Part shown: positions 7,770 through 16,586 of the stretch, in pieces
Layout: every line of letters starts with the position of its first letter
How positions within the stretch are numbered: position 1 is the first letter of the stretch
Origin: Thalassobacterium sedimentorum
GTDB lineage: Bacteria > Verrucomicrobiota > Verrucomicrobiia > Opitutales > Coraliomargaritaceae
Direction of reading: 5' to 3'
NCBI RefSeq assembly: GCF_031127905.1
Contig: NZ_JARXIC010000034.1
Location: forward strand, 1-35,328
Length of the DNA: 35,328 nt
Notes under the pieces: generated by a model
Told to the model about the DNA's origin: nothing
Seen by the model: only the letters and a program-made list of their open reading frames with translations
Database searches by the model: none
Made by a program: the position numbers and the translations under genes

Positions 7770-7992
7770 TGGTATTAGAACTATTATACCAACCAAAGGA
7801 TCGCAAAAGCGCGGAGCCAGTCGAAATACAGGCAAAAAGAAATTAATGACCTAATTAAGCTAATCTAATTTGCTAGTTGACAGTATGATGTAGATCGCCA
7901 TGAAGGCGACATATAACCGTCGGTTAGGTGTGCTTGAAGCGACTGCCTAAGTTCTTTTGATCGGCACTTCGGAACACTCTATAACCGCCTGC

Positions 7993-10900
7993 ATGAAAGC
8001 AAATTCTTCGTATCTTTCCACGTGCCTGCTCTGCGCACTCACGTTGGCTATCTCCACCATTCATGCTGCCGAGCCGCCACGGGTGCTGAATCAGCAAGGA
8101 CGCATCGCAGTCAGTGGTGAGAATTTCACTGGCACTGGTTATTTTAAATTTGTCTTGATAGGGCCTGGGCCGACGACGCTATGGTCGCATGATGGCTCGG
8201 GCTTCAATGGTGCGGAGCCTTACGGTTCTCTACAGATCCCCGTGGCGAATGGCCACTATGCAGTGGGCTTGGGCGATGCCACAATGACAGCGATCCCTGC
8301 CACCCTCTTTCCTGAGAACAGCGAAGTGAGTCTGCGCATTTGGTTCTCCACCAGTAATGGAGGCCCCTTCGAACAACTGACGCCTGACCGCACGATTTCT
8401 GCAGCAGCTTACGCATTGAGCGCTGCGGTTTCGACTGGTTTGCAACTGCCTGCGACCTCCGATCATGAGACCGGTGTTGTGACACAGGATGGTATGCCCT
8501 TCCTTCACAGCTTTGGTCCATACAATCTATTTCTAGGTCAAAACGCTGGAAATTTCACCCTGGGAGTCCCTTCAGACGGTGATGCCAATACTGGCATCGG
8601 CTATCAGGCCCTAAAGGCACTGACAGTCGGTGATAACAACGTCGCGCTTGGAACATTTACTCTAAACAACAACACTTCGGGGACTGGAAACACGGCTGTA
8701 GGCAAAGAAGCAATGTCGCTGAATGTAGATGGGAGTTATAACTCAGCTTTCGGACTGGCAGCGGGCATCAGCAATGTATCAGGCAATCAGAACGTAGCAT
8801 TAGGTTATTCTGCACTCCTAATCTCGAAAGGAAGTCACAACACTGCCATCGGTTCTTTCGCGGGCCGCGATCTTACCGATGGTGACCACAATATTATGCT
8901 CGGTTCTGATGTATGGGGCGTCATAGGCGAATCTAACACGACGCGGATTGGCGCAAACCAGAATCGAACCTTTATCGACGGCATTCATGGAGTGAGCCCT
9001 GCCGGCAGCAGCCTAATGCCGGTCGTCATCGATAGCGACGGGCAACTCGGCACTGGCGTTTCCGGCGCACCTTTGATGCTTGGAACCAGTGGTAATGCAG
9101 CCCTTGAGTTTAAGCCGAACAATACCTTGGCCTTACGCTTATTGCCTGGACTTAGCGATGGTTCAGGCGTGGCGAACATTCTGGGCGGATATAGCGGTAA
9201 CTCAATCAATACAGCAGCGCAAGGGGCGACTATTTCCGGCGGTGGGCTATCGGGCGAAGCAAATGCAATCACTTCGAATCTTGCGAGTTACGCGGTCATC
9301 GCAGGCGGACGCAATAATACGGCATCGAATGTTCAAGCAGTAATCGGTGGGGGCTCGGGCAACGTGGCTTCAGCAGCATCCAGCACAGTTGCTGGGGGCC
9401 GCAGTAATACTGCGAGCGGCGAAGCTTCCACAGTGAGTGGAGGGGCGTCGAACACCGCCAGCGGTGAAAACGCGACCGTTCCTGGCGGCGTATTTAACGA
9501 CGCGATCGGCCAAAACTCATTTGCCGTGGGTGGAAACGCAAAAGCAATTCATGATGGAACCTTTGTCTGGGCGGACACGGAAGGTGAGCCGACTGTTGGA
9601 GCACCGTTTGCCTCCACAGGTCGCGACCAGTTTCTGATCCGCGCCACCAACGGCGTCGGGATCGGCACCAATACCCCACAGGCTGACCTTGAAGTCGCTG
9701 GCACGATACGCGCAACGAGTTTGGAGGGCGATGGTGTCCATCCATTGTTACTTTCAACTGAGACGTCTCAGCCAATGGAAATAGAGGTGAATGGCCTGCG
9801 AGCGTTTAAAATCCAACCAGGCGACGCCTCAAATGATTATGTAAATAACATGACGTCAGGTGTAGGCACTGCAAGTCTCATCGGGGGGTATGCTGAGAAC
9901 GTCATCACCCCCGGCTTGGACGGCGCAACGATCAGTGGTGGTGGCGGATATATAAACTTCGGTGGTTATGCGTCACTTCCCAATGCCATCATTGGAACCG
10001 GAGATTACGGGACTATCGGAGGTGGATATGCCAATGAAGTGAGTGGTGCAGCAGCCACAATTGGCGGGGGGAGGAGTAATCAGGCTGCTGGTTTGCTGGC
10101 TACGGTTCCGGGCGGGGAATATAATCGTGCGGACGGTAAATATTCGTTCGCTTCGGGCCGATACGCCCAAGCACTTCATGACGGTACTTTTGTCTGGGCG
10201 GATTCGACAAATACGAGTTTACCTTTCTTCAATTCCACCGCAATCAATCAGTTTCTTATCAGCGCTACGGGAGGCGTGGGCATTGGCACGAATGATCCAC
10301 AAGCCGCTTTGGACGTAAATGGCATCATTCGCGCGACGGGCTTCGAGAGTGTGGGTGCGCCTCTGGTGTTATCGACTTCAGATGATCAAGCTGTCGAGAT
10401 TCAGGCGAATGGTCAGCGGGCCGTCCGCTACGAATACACAACAGCGACCAATGCGCCAAATATTTTGGGAGGCCACTCGGAAAATACCATTGGCTCAAAC
10501 TCGGCCAGTTCGATCATTGCGGGTGGTGGACAAAGTTCGAATCCTAATGAGATCGGGACGAATTCCGCGTTCGCCACGGTGAGTGGAGGTATTGATAATA
10601 CAATTACAAACAGTCTAGCTGCGACGATTGCCGGCGGCGCAACGAACAGCGTTTCAGGGCTGTATGGCACGATCGGGGGTGGCTATAATAATCAATCGAA
10701 ACAATTCTCGACCGTAGCGGGCGGCTATTTAAATAATGCGTTTGGCAACTATTCCAGCATAGTCGGCGGATCCTCCAACACGGCCTCAGGCAATAGCTCG
10801 ACGGTCGGAGGCGGTTTTGGTAACGAGGCAGCGGGGACGTATTCGAGCATCCCGGGCGGAAACGGGAACGAAACTTCGGTCGATGCCAGTTACGCATTCG

Positions 10901-12111
10901 CCGCAGGGCGTCAGGCAAAAGCGAACCATCCAGGCACTTTTGTTTGGGCGGATTCGGCTAATGATGCGGCATCCGCGGACGATTTTGTTTCAACGGGGAT
11001 CGATCAGTTTCTGATTCGTGCTACAGGCGGCGTGGGTATCGGCACCAACAATCCGCTAGCAGATCTACATATTATTTCAACGGAGGAGAACCCGAAAATA
11101 ATACTCCAATCAGGATTTGACTACGGTCAAATGGGCTACTTAGAAGGTGCCGGAGGACCGTTCGTAATTAGTGCGCATTCAGTTATAAACGCCACGGACT
11201 TGAAATTGAGAACCGATGGCAAGGTGCTCATCAATTCAGTCGATGGCCTCGAGCCGATCCTTAAATTGCAGTCCGATGGAACCAATGAAATTTCAGGGCG
11301 AGTGTCGATGCGCCAGTCGAATGATTCGGGATTCGATATGTATTACGATGGCACTGCTGATGTCGAAGGTCTTGTTTTTGAGGCCTTTGGTGCTGGCTTT
11401 TCCAATGGGAAGTCGATGTTCATGGATCTCACCAGCGGCACAGTAGGAATCGGAACGATCAACCCCGACTCAAATCACAGATTAGTCATCGAGAACGAGG
11501 CTTCCGACGACGTTCTGCGACTCATCGGCCCTGATGGCTTGGAGGGCTACGGGGCTCGGCTGAATTTTGGAAATGCCGACTACGTCTATATAGAAGAGCC
11601 TTTTGATGATGGCTTACAAATTCAGGCGAGTGTCGTAGGCATCGGCGGCATCCCAGGCTCAGCTTCCTCTGGTGGCGCCAAGCTCCAAGTGTTGGGGAAT
11701 ATCAGCGCAACCGGAACGATTACACCATCCTCTGATCGTAATCTTAAGAAAAACTTTGAGCCTATCGATCACGCAGCGATCCTCGAAAAAGTCGTCGCCC
11801 TACCCTTACAACGTTGGACGTATAAAGCAGAGACCGATGAGGTCCGCCACCTCGGGCCGATGGCTCAGGATTTCAGTGCAGCATTTGGCCTTGGTCTAAA
11901 CGACGTGACCATCGCTACTGTCGACGCGGATGGCGTTGCTCTGGCCGCGATCCAAGGCTTGAACGCGAAGTTGGAACGGAATCATGCCTCTAAGGAGAAT
12001 CGTATTGCCGAACTAGAACGAGAAAATAGCGAACTCCGGGAGCGAATGCAGCAATTGGAGAACATGGTCCATTCACTGGCTGCCGCTGCGAATAATTCCA
12101 ACACGCTCTAG
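7993..12111 (+). CDS. Secreted modular beta-solenoid fibre with C-terminal S74 chaperone
   Basis: This 1372-residue exported protein starts best at the ATG at 7993, which gives the signal peptide MKANSSYLSTCLLCALTLA; an upstream TTG at 7957 is poorer. After an N-terminal domain of the 'LNQQGRI...G.F...LG' type, residues about 195-320 carry 'N.A.G..A' solenoid repeats. Three modules of about 200 residues follow, each made of 'GG..N.ASG..STV.GG' repeats closed by 'GTFVWAD', 'DQFLI.AT.GVGIGTN.PQA' and, in the first two, a short cap. The end is a Peptidase_S74 intramolecular chaperone (SSDRNLKKNFEPID), with a Ser and a Lys five residues apart (S1247/K1252) as in the endosialidase self-cleavage dyad. 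A coiled coil (about 1325-1363) closes the protein. S74 domains fold trimeric fibres and are then cut off. It is most likely a trimeric surface adhesin, since no phage gene is nearby. Confidence 0.85.
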   Translation: MKANSSYLSTCLLCALTLAISTIHAAEPPRVLNQQGRIAVSGENFTGTGYFKFVLIGPGPTTLWSHDGSGFNGAEPYGSLQIPVANGHYAVGLGDATMTAIPATLFPENSEVSLRIWFSTSNGGPFEQLTPDRTISAAAYALSAAVSTGLQLPATSDHETGVVTQDGMPFLHSFGPYNLFLGQNAGNFTLGVPSDGDANTGIGYQALKALTVGDNNVALGTFTLNNNTSGTGNTAVGKEAMSLNVDGSYNSAFGLAAGISNVSGNQNVALGYSALLISKGSHNTAIGSFAGRDLTDGDHNIMLGSDVWGVIGESNTTRIGANQNRTFIDGIHGVSPAGSSLMPVVIDSDGQLGTGVSGAPLMLGTSGNAALEFKPNNTLALRLLPGLSDGSGVANILGGYSGNSINTAAQGATISGGGLSGEANAITSNLASYAVIAGGRNNTASNVQAVIGGGSGNVASAASSTVAGGRSNTASGEASTVSGGASNTASGENATVPGGVFNDAIGQNSFAVGGNAKAIHDGTFVWADTEGEPTVGAPFASTGRDQFLIRATNGVGIGTNTPQADLEVAGTIRATSLEGDGVHPLLLSTETSQPMEIEVNGLRAFKIQPGDASNDYVNNMTSGVGTASLIGGYAENVITPGLDGATISGGGGYINFGGYASLPNAIIGTGDYGTIGGGYANEVSGAAATIGGGRSNQAAGLLATVPGGEYNRADGKYSFASGRYAQALHDGTFVWADSTNTSLPFFNSTAINQFLISATGGVGIGTNDPQAALDVNGIIRATGFESVGAPLVLSTSDDQAVEIQANGQRAVRYEYTTATNAPNILGGHSENTIGSNSASSIIAGGGQSSNPNEIGTNSAFATVSGGIDNTITNSLAATIAGGATNSVSGLYGTIGGGYNNQSKQFSTVAGGYLNNAFGNYSSIVGGSSNTASGNSSTVGGGFGNEAAGTYSSIPGGNGNETSVDASYAFAAGRQAKANHPGTFVWADSANDAASADDFVSTGIDQFLIRATGGVGIGTNNPLADLHIISTEENPKIILQSGFDYGQMGYLEGAGGPFVISAHSVINATDLKLRTDGKVLINSVDGLEPILKLQSDGTNEISGRVSMRQSNDSGFDMYYDGTADVEGLVFEAFGAGFSNGKSMFMDLTSGTVGIGTINPDSNHRLVIENEASDDVLRLIGPDGLEGYGARLNFGNADYVYIEEPFDDGLQIQASVVGIGGIPGSASSGGAKLQVLGNISATGTITPSSDRNLKKNFEPIDHAAILEKVVALPLQRWTYKAETDEVRHLGPMAQDFSAAFGLGLNDVTIATVDADGVALAAIQGLNAKLERNHASKENRIAELERENSELRERMQQLENMVHSLAAAANNSNTL
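9175..9813 (+). repeat. Fibre module 1 (internal coding repeat)
   Basis: This encodes 'NILGGYSGN', a run of about eight 'GG..N' turns, 'GTFVWAD', 'DQFLIRATNGVGIGTNTPQA' and a cap ending 'VNGLRAFKI'. The same order recurs twice downstream. Confidence 0.7.
9877..10437 (+). repeat. Fibre module 2 (internal coding repeat)
   Basis: It starts with 'LIGGYAENVI', has fewer 'GGG..N' turns than modules 1 and 3, then 'GTFVWADS', 'NQFLISATGGVGIGTNDPQA' and the cap 'ANGQRAVRY'. The module differs mainly in the number of solenoid turns. Confidence 0.7.
10459..11073 (+). repeat. Fibre module 3 (internal coding repeat)
   Basis: It starts with 'NILGGHSEN' and ends with 'GTFVWADS', 'DQFLIRATGGVGIGTNNPLA'. 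The cap seen in the first two modules is replaced by different sequence leading into the S74 end of the protein. Confidence 0.7.
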
Positions 12112-12113
12112 CC

Positions 12114-13058
12114 ATGAAAAACCTCATCTCCAGCGCCACCTGCTTACTGGCACTTGCTCATAGCATGCCCGCCGCGCAATCCGTGAGCAGCGGAGGCGAT
12201 TATACCTTACTACATGCCCCTGCAGGCGATGCAAACGGTGGCGGACAAGTGTCTAGTGCGAGTCAGTCCATCGTGGCGCAAGTGACGGTGGGCGATATGT
12301 TTTCAGGTGGAGTCAGCCATGTCACTGTCTCTGACTTCCAATCGAAGCACAATTTCACTGGCCAACTTTATGATGTAAAGAGTATCGAAGTGAGCGCCAG
12401 TTCCACGACGGTCGACGAAGGCAGTACAGGTCAGATCTCTGCAATAGCGACTTACGACGATGCCACCACCCTCAGCTTAGCTGGCACGACGGGGACTCAG
12501 TGGGGCATTGAAACTGGAATCGCTGCGATCGATATTTCTACCGGAACCATCACTGCCGATACTGTGTATGAAGATGTCCTGACTACTGTCGAAGTCACAC
12601 GTGAAGGAGTGGTGGGAGCGCTGCCACTAACGATCCTCAATATTGATGTCGATAACTTCGCTCAATATGGTGGCGATGCGATCGATGATGACTGGCAAGT
12701 GCACTATTTTGGTCTACCTCCCAATGCAAATGCAGCGCCCGATGCTAATTTTGATAATGACCCACACGACAACTATTTCGAATTCTTGAGTGGCTTTGAT
12801 CCCACCGACGCAGCCGACTTCTTTCAGGTCACAGTCGAGGGCTTCACGGCAGAGTCCACCCTCGCAATCAAGCTCAACAAAGTCATCCCCGGTCGCCTGT
12901 ATACTGTAAAATCGAGTCCCGACCTAGGGCAGAGCGTTCCCTTTGCCACGACAGAATCACCTTTTTTAGTAGTAGACGAGGCGGTCGACCATGTCTTCGA
13001 AGACACCGATGCCACGCTGGAGGCAAAGTTTTACACGGTAGAAATTTCCCTGCCCTAA
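12114..13058 (+). CDS. Secreted partner of the fibre protein (Big-like plus DDDWQ module)
   Basis: This 314-residue exported protein has the signal peptide MKNLISSATCLLALAHSMPA. Residues about 25-80 resemble a small beta domain found beside S74 fibres ('GGDYTLLHAPAGDANGGGQ', a guess). Residues about 86-175 look like a bacterial Ig-like (Big) domain ('SIEVSASSTTVDEGSTGQIS'). An acidic 'DAIDDDWQVHYFGLPPNANA' segment and a DPTD-type loop follow, then the 'YTVKSSPDL' C-terminal module that recurs in this window. The ATG lies only two bases after the fibre stop codon, so the two are almost certainly cotranscribed and translationally linked. The simplest reading is an anchor or accessory for the fibre, which is inference from position. 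Confidence 0.75.
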   Translation: MKNLISSATCLLALAHSMPAAQSVSSGGDYTLLHAPAGDANGGGQVSSASQSIVAQVTVGDMFSGGVSHVTVSDFQSKHNFTGQLYDVKSIEVSASSTTVDEGSTGQISAIATYDDATTLSLAGTTGTQWGIETGIAAIDISTGTITADTVYEDVLTTVEVTREGVVGALPLTILNIDVDNFAQYGGDAIDDDWQVHYFGLPPNANAAPDANFDNDPHDNYFEFLSGFDPTDAADFFQVTVEGFTAESTLAIKLNKVIPGRLYTVKSSPDLGQSVPFATTESPFLVVDEAVDHVFEDTDATLEAKFYTVEISLP

Positions 13059-13116
13059 CTTGTATTACTATCTCAACTAGTGTCTAACATACACTCAGGC
13101 GACCAAGGAACATAGA

Positions 13117-14817
13117 TCACTTCGCATTAGGAATTCCAAGCACCAGTAATTCAGGCGGTCCTAATTCCACAGTGACTGTCGTCTCGAACCCCATGGACTC
13201 AATAACACAAGAATCATGCGTAATTGGCTGGTATGTCAAAGAGTCCACCCATAATTGCTCATATTTACTCTGAGCTTCACCGACCATTTTTTCGGCGAGT
13301 CGACCAATTCCCATTTGACGCACAGTACCTAGACGATCAGGCCTTGAAACAAAATCCTCTTCCAACAATCCCGCGGCACTAAGATCTCTACGAATTTGAT
13401 CATGGATGGATGAATCCCGGTTTAAACGTACCGCATTTACAGGCTTCCCAGCGAGCCTGCCAAGTTCATGGGGCAAAGAGAAGGTCACGAATTCCGAGGA
13501 GTGGTTCGCAATATCACGGTTGTATGACGAAATTAAAATCATCACACGATCTTCCAACTTCACTGCCAATGCCAACTGATCTGTTCCAACTGTGGATATC
13601 GTCGAAGGCTCGAGTAAGAACGCTTCGCCACCACGCATAGCATCAAGCACACTCATGAGCCACGCAATCCCTTGCGGCACATAATCCAATTGATTATGTT
13701 GATTACGATAGCGATCCAATACTCCCCAATGCCAAAGACGCTGAATGCCTACCTCACGTAGACGAAGCATCATCTGGCATGTCAGTGCTGCGCCCAATGC
13801 ACCGGGTTCCGCACTGGAAAAAACTCCCTTTGCGACCTCCCCCCAGGGCGCAATGCCAAATTCATGGATCTCGCGGGAAACTCCTTCAAGCTCAGGCGCA
13901 ATATCCTCAAAAACCTCCCATACCGCATGGCATATTTGTGCATGTGCCAATGGGTCGTCCCCCGGTCGAAAATAGCGGGAATACGCAACCCAATCAAAAG
14001 GAGTCGAACTTTGCCCATCGACTACATTTTGCTCGTTCACACAGTGCTCAGCCAATTCAAAAGCTCTGACATTATGCCTCTCACGTACACCAACGACACT
14101 GACTCCTGAAATGTTATAACAACCAATATCGACACCTGGCAGCACAGAACGCACCGCAGCAGCCGTATTCTGGTAATGGAAGACGTATTCCTCATGCGTA
14201 CCGTCAAATCTTTGCCGTCCACCATTCTCTGTGCCCACGCGAAAACGCAATTGATTGGCCTGATCACGTCCAAGAATACGAACTAATTCTTCACATACAG
14301 CTTGAATGAATCGATACCACTCCTCAGGGTCTTGAGGCGGCGCACTCTGCCCCAAAGACCCGGCCCTGGGACTCTCGGGAAAGCACCAAGGAACATTATC
14401 CAATACAATCGTCAGATCTGTACTATACCCATTTTCAATATACGGTTGCAATCGCGGCTGCAACAAATGCATCCGGTAAGCGATCTTACCATCACGGTTT
14501 CGATACGCGAGATCGCGTTCGCGCACATCCGATAGAGATTTTTGATCTTTAAAGCCTCCCAAAATTCGAACCATACTCAGATGGTCAGCAAAAAGTGACT
14601 CCTTAACATAAGGGCGTTTACGATATGCAAAGTGACCTTTCTGCATGTAATCTGGAACAGTATCCAAAGCCTGTCCCCCTTCGTGAAAAGGCCCAAGAGC
14701 CGCCGAATAACGCCAGAAGGCATCCAACTTTCCAAGTGGTACAATCGTATCCGGCTCATCAGCAACGACCGTAAATGCGAGAGAAAGCAATACAGCTAAT
14801 CCTAAAAAATGTTTCAT
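13117..14817 (-). CDS. Exported clan GH-A-like glycoside hydrolase (GH39-like)
   Basis: The 566-residue protein has a signal peptide (MKHFLGLAVLLSLAFTVVAD), so it acts outside the cytoplasm. The core resembles a (beta/alpha)8 glycosidase of clan GH-A, closest in motif order to GH39. 'RFRVGTENGGRQRFDGTHEE' (from residue 191) gives a candidate acid/base E197 in place of the usual NEP, followed by 'YVFHYQNTAAAVRSVLPGVD', the usual sequel in GH39. 'REIHEFG' gives a candidate nucleophile E319. The C-terminal 150 residues look like the beta-sandwich found after such barrels. The substrate is unknown. It faces the fibre locus convergently and has its own divergent promoter region before 15079. The family may prove to be a separate GH-A branch. 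Confidence 0.7.
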   Translation of the reverse strand: MKHFLGLAVLLSLAFTVVADEPDTIVPLGKLDAFWRYSAALGPFHEGGQALDTVPDYMQKGHFAYRKRPYVKESLFADHLSMVRILGGFKDQKSLSDVRERDLAYRNRDGKIAYRMHLLQPRLQPYIENGYSTDLTIVLDNVPWCFPESPRAGSLGQSAPPQDPEEWYRFIQAVCEELVRILGRDQANQLRFRVGTENGGRQRFDGTHEEYVFHYQNTAAAVRSVLPGVDIGCYNISGVSVVGVRERHNVRAFELAEHCVNEQNVVDGQSSTPFDWVAYSRYFRPGDDPLAHAQICHAVWEVFEDIAPELEGVSREIHEFGIAPWGEVAKGVFSSAEPGALGAALTCQMMLRLREVGIQRLWHWGVLDRYRNQHNQLDYVPQGIAWLMSVLDAMRGGEAFLLEPSTISTVGTDQLALAVKLEDRVMILISSYNRDIANHSSEFVTFSLPHELGRLAGKPVNAVRLNRDSSIHDQIRRDLSAAGLLEEDFVSRPDRLGTVRQMGIGRLAEKMVGEAQSKYEQLWVDSLTYQPITHDSCVIESMGFETTVTVELGPPELLVLGIPNAK

Positions 14818-15078
14818 ATAAAATGGGGTATTGTAAATAAATGGGAGAACTCAATCCCCACAAATCAGCCATCTTCATTAGATTCTAACGAAAATTAATT
14901 CAACTATTTTACTTCATATGCTCGGTAAAAACTTACAACTCTGAACATCAAGTTGATACAGAAATCATTTACAAAAAGATTTATAGCAACAGCACCCTCC
15001 CCCCAAAAAAGGTCTTAAACCACTTCAACTACAATCCTAGTCACTTGACTACGAAAAACATTGGTAGATCCTATAACA

Positions 15079-15327
15079 ATGACTACACCCAATGAAGAGA
15101 ATTTTAAATACTACAAGAAAGCCGAAACAAAAGCACTGGAAATACTGGCCGAGATGAAAGCGACCACGCCCAAGAAAATGGACATCGAGCTTTCGCTATT
15201 AGTCGCGATTTTCGAACTGCACAAAGGCGAAATGCCCGCTGAAGCGATCAGCAAAATTGTGCAAGGGCACTTAGAAACAGTGGAACCTTATTACGCCTCG
15301 CAGGCATCTAAATCTAAAGAACCTTAA
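15079..15327 (+). CDS. Small helical protein of unknown function
   Basis: An ATG at 15079 gives 82 residues; an in-frame TTG at 15061 would add six. The product is soluble, charged and predicted almost wholly helical ('YKKAETKALEILAEM', 'MDIELSLLVAIFELHKGE', 'AEAISKIVQGHLETVEPYY'). I recognise no family. It lies 152 bases before the PAS/HisKA gene on the same strand and could be an adaptor for it, but a weak hairpin between them argues for separate transcripts. Confidence 0.55.
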   Translation: MTTPNEENFKYYKKAETKALEILAEMKATTPKKMDIELSLLVAIFELHKGEMPAEAISKIVQGHLETVEPYYASQASKSKEP

Positions 15328-15344
15328 CTCGCCGATGAGCAAAG

Positions 15345-15367
15345 CTCCGTAAGCAGTTCCTGCGGAG
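15345..15367 (+). terminator. Weak hairpin after the small helical gene
   Basis: CTCCG (15345-15349) pairs with CGGAG (15363-15367), and inside it CAG pairs with CTG around a TTC loop, with a bulge on the left arm. No clear T-run follows, so this is only a possible terminator. Confidence 0.3.
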
Positions 15368-15479
15368 AGCAATAATAAGAGAATGCCTAAAATAGCAGCA
15401 TATGCTTGATCACATCTACAATCTTGCGCGGATCTCATTCTCCGTTACCGTTTAATATTCTCGCCCCCCAGCATTACCA

Positions 15480-16586
15480 ATGTCCACCTCAAGCAAACCG
15501 CCCTTTTTCAACTTATCCGAGGACGTTGCAATTCAAGGCTACAACGAGTGCCATGAAGTCGTCTACTGGAACCGCGCGAGTGAGCGACTCTACGGCTATC
15601 CCCGCCAAGAGGCACTGGGTCAGACGCTGGAAAATCTAATTATTCCTGAAGCCATGCAAAATAAGGTCCGCAGTGAAATTGACGCATGGCTGGCAACTGG
15701 CGTGCCTCCACTGGGCGGCTTTCTAAAATTAAAGAAAAAAGACGGCAGTCTGATTAAAGTGCATTCAAGCCACATTTTCACACGTAACGAAGACGATTCA
15801 GTCACGATGTATTGTATCGATTTGGTAGCCGAACAAGCGACTGGCTTACCCTCGGTTTTCTCGGCAGGCGTAGATCTAAAAGAAAATCCACGCAGCCAGG
15901 TATATTCATGCCTCTCGCACGAGTTCCGCACACCCTTGAATGCTATCACAGGCTATTCAGACCTATTACGGATGAGCGAAGAAACGGAGGACAAGAAAGA
16001 ACTGCTGGAGCAAATGAATCGCTCAGCCTACCGGCTCTTGGCCACCTTTCAACACGTCCTATTTTTGCTGGCTTGGTCCCGTGGCGACGTCCGCCCTCAG
16101 AAAATGCCAGTGTGCATTTTCGAAATTGTCATCGATTCAATCCGAAGCATGAGCGAAGCGGCTGCCATCGAGGAAGTACAGATTGAATTAAAAGACAACA
16201 ATAACTACAACGCCCACGTAATGAGCGATAGTGACTTCCTCACACAAACTGTTTATGCGATCCTGATGGCAGCAGTATCGGCCTCTTCTAGAAAGGAATC
16301 GATCTCCGTGGAGATTAGGGACCATGCCGACGGCAGTCACATTTTACTCGATATTCGCGATAAAGGGCAACACGTCGATGCCGAAGCTTTACTCTCTCTA
16401 TTCAGCGGACAACCCCCGCTGGTTCATCCACTGAGACAGGAAAGCCACGGGCAAGTGCTCTTCCTACCAGTGGCCCGAGACCTCGCAGTCAAACTGGGAG
16501 CCATGTTCACGATGGAACAAATCAAGGAGGGCGGCAATCGATATTTACTTTCTCTCCCCCGTGTTTCTCCGACACAAACTGATTGA
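15480..16586 (+). CDS. PAS-HisKA protein with eroded ATPase domain
   Basis: The 368-residue soluble protein has a PAS domain (about residues 12-115: 'VVYWNRASERLYGYPRQEAL') and a HisKA domain with an intact H-box, LSHEFRTPLNAI, with the phosphoacceptor at H147. The region that should bind ATP is badly altered. The N-box position reads 'YAILMAAVSAS' without its Asn, the G1 box reads DKGQH where DxGxG is expected, and the G2 box (GtGLGL) is not recognisable. The secondary-structure order of an HATPase domain remains to the end. It may be a non-ATP-binding phosphotransfer or scaffold protein, a phosphatase, or a decaying kinase. No response regulator is adjacent. Confidence 0.75.
   Translation: MSTSSKPPFFNLSEDVAIQGYNECHEVVYWNRASERLYGYPRQEALGQTLENLIIPEAMQNKVRSEIDAWLATGVPPLGGFLKLKKKDGSLIKVHSSHIFTRNEDDSVTMYCIDLVAEQATGLPSVFSAGVDLKENPRSQVYSCLSHEFRTPLNAITGYSDLLRMSEETEDKKELLEQMNRSAYRLLATFQHVLFLLAWSRGDVRPQKMPVCIFEIVIDSIRSMSEAAAIEEVQIELKDNNNYNAHVMSDSDFLTQTVYAILMAAVSASSRKESISVEIRDHADGSHILLDIRDKGQHVDAEALLSLFSGQPPLVHPLRQESHGQVLFLPVARDLAVKLGAMFTMEQIKEGGNRYLLSLPRVSPTQTD

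Larger units (their letters stand above)
7370..7992. other. Long intergenic region with repeat element copy 2
   Basis: The region contains a terminator-like hairpin after the acyltransferase gene (7382-7427), the second copy of the dispersed element (7564-7769, inverted relative to copy 1), the 10-base direct repeat GGTATTAGAA at 7534-7543 and 7771-7780, and the leader of the fibre gene. Two small stems lie in the leader (TCGCC-ATGAA-GGCGA at 7895-7909, and TAACC/GGTTA just after it). I found no gene. Confidence 0.55.

Noticed and set aside
7877-7917. TTGACA and TATAAC as a sigma-70 promoter for the fibre gene
   Set aside because: The two hexamers are 29 bases apart, too far for a normal promoter; no correctly spaced alternative was convincing.
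7957-13058. Prophage tail region
   Set aside because: The S74 domain and solenoid repeats recall phage tail fibres, but there is a Sec signal peptide and no terminase, capsid, portal, integrase or lysis gene nearby.
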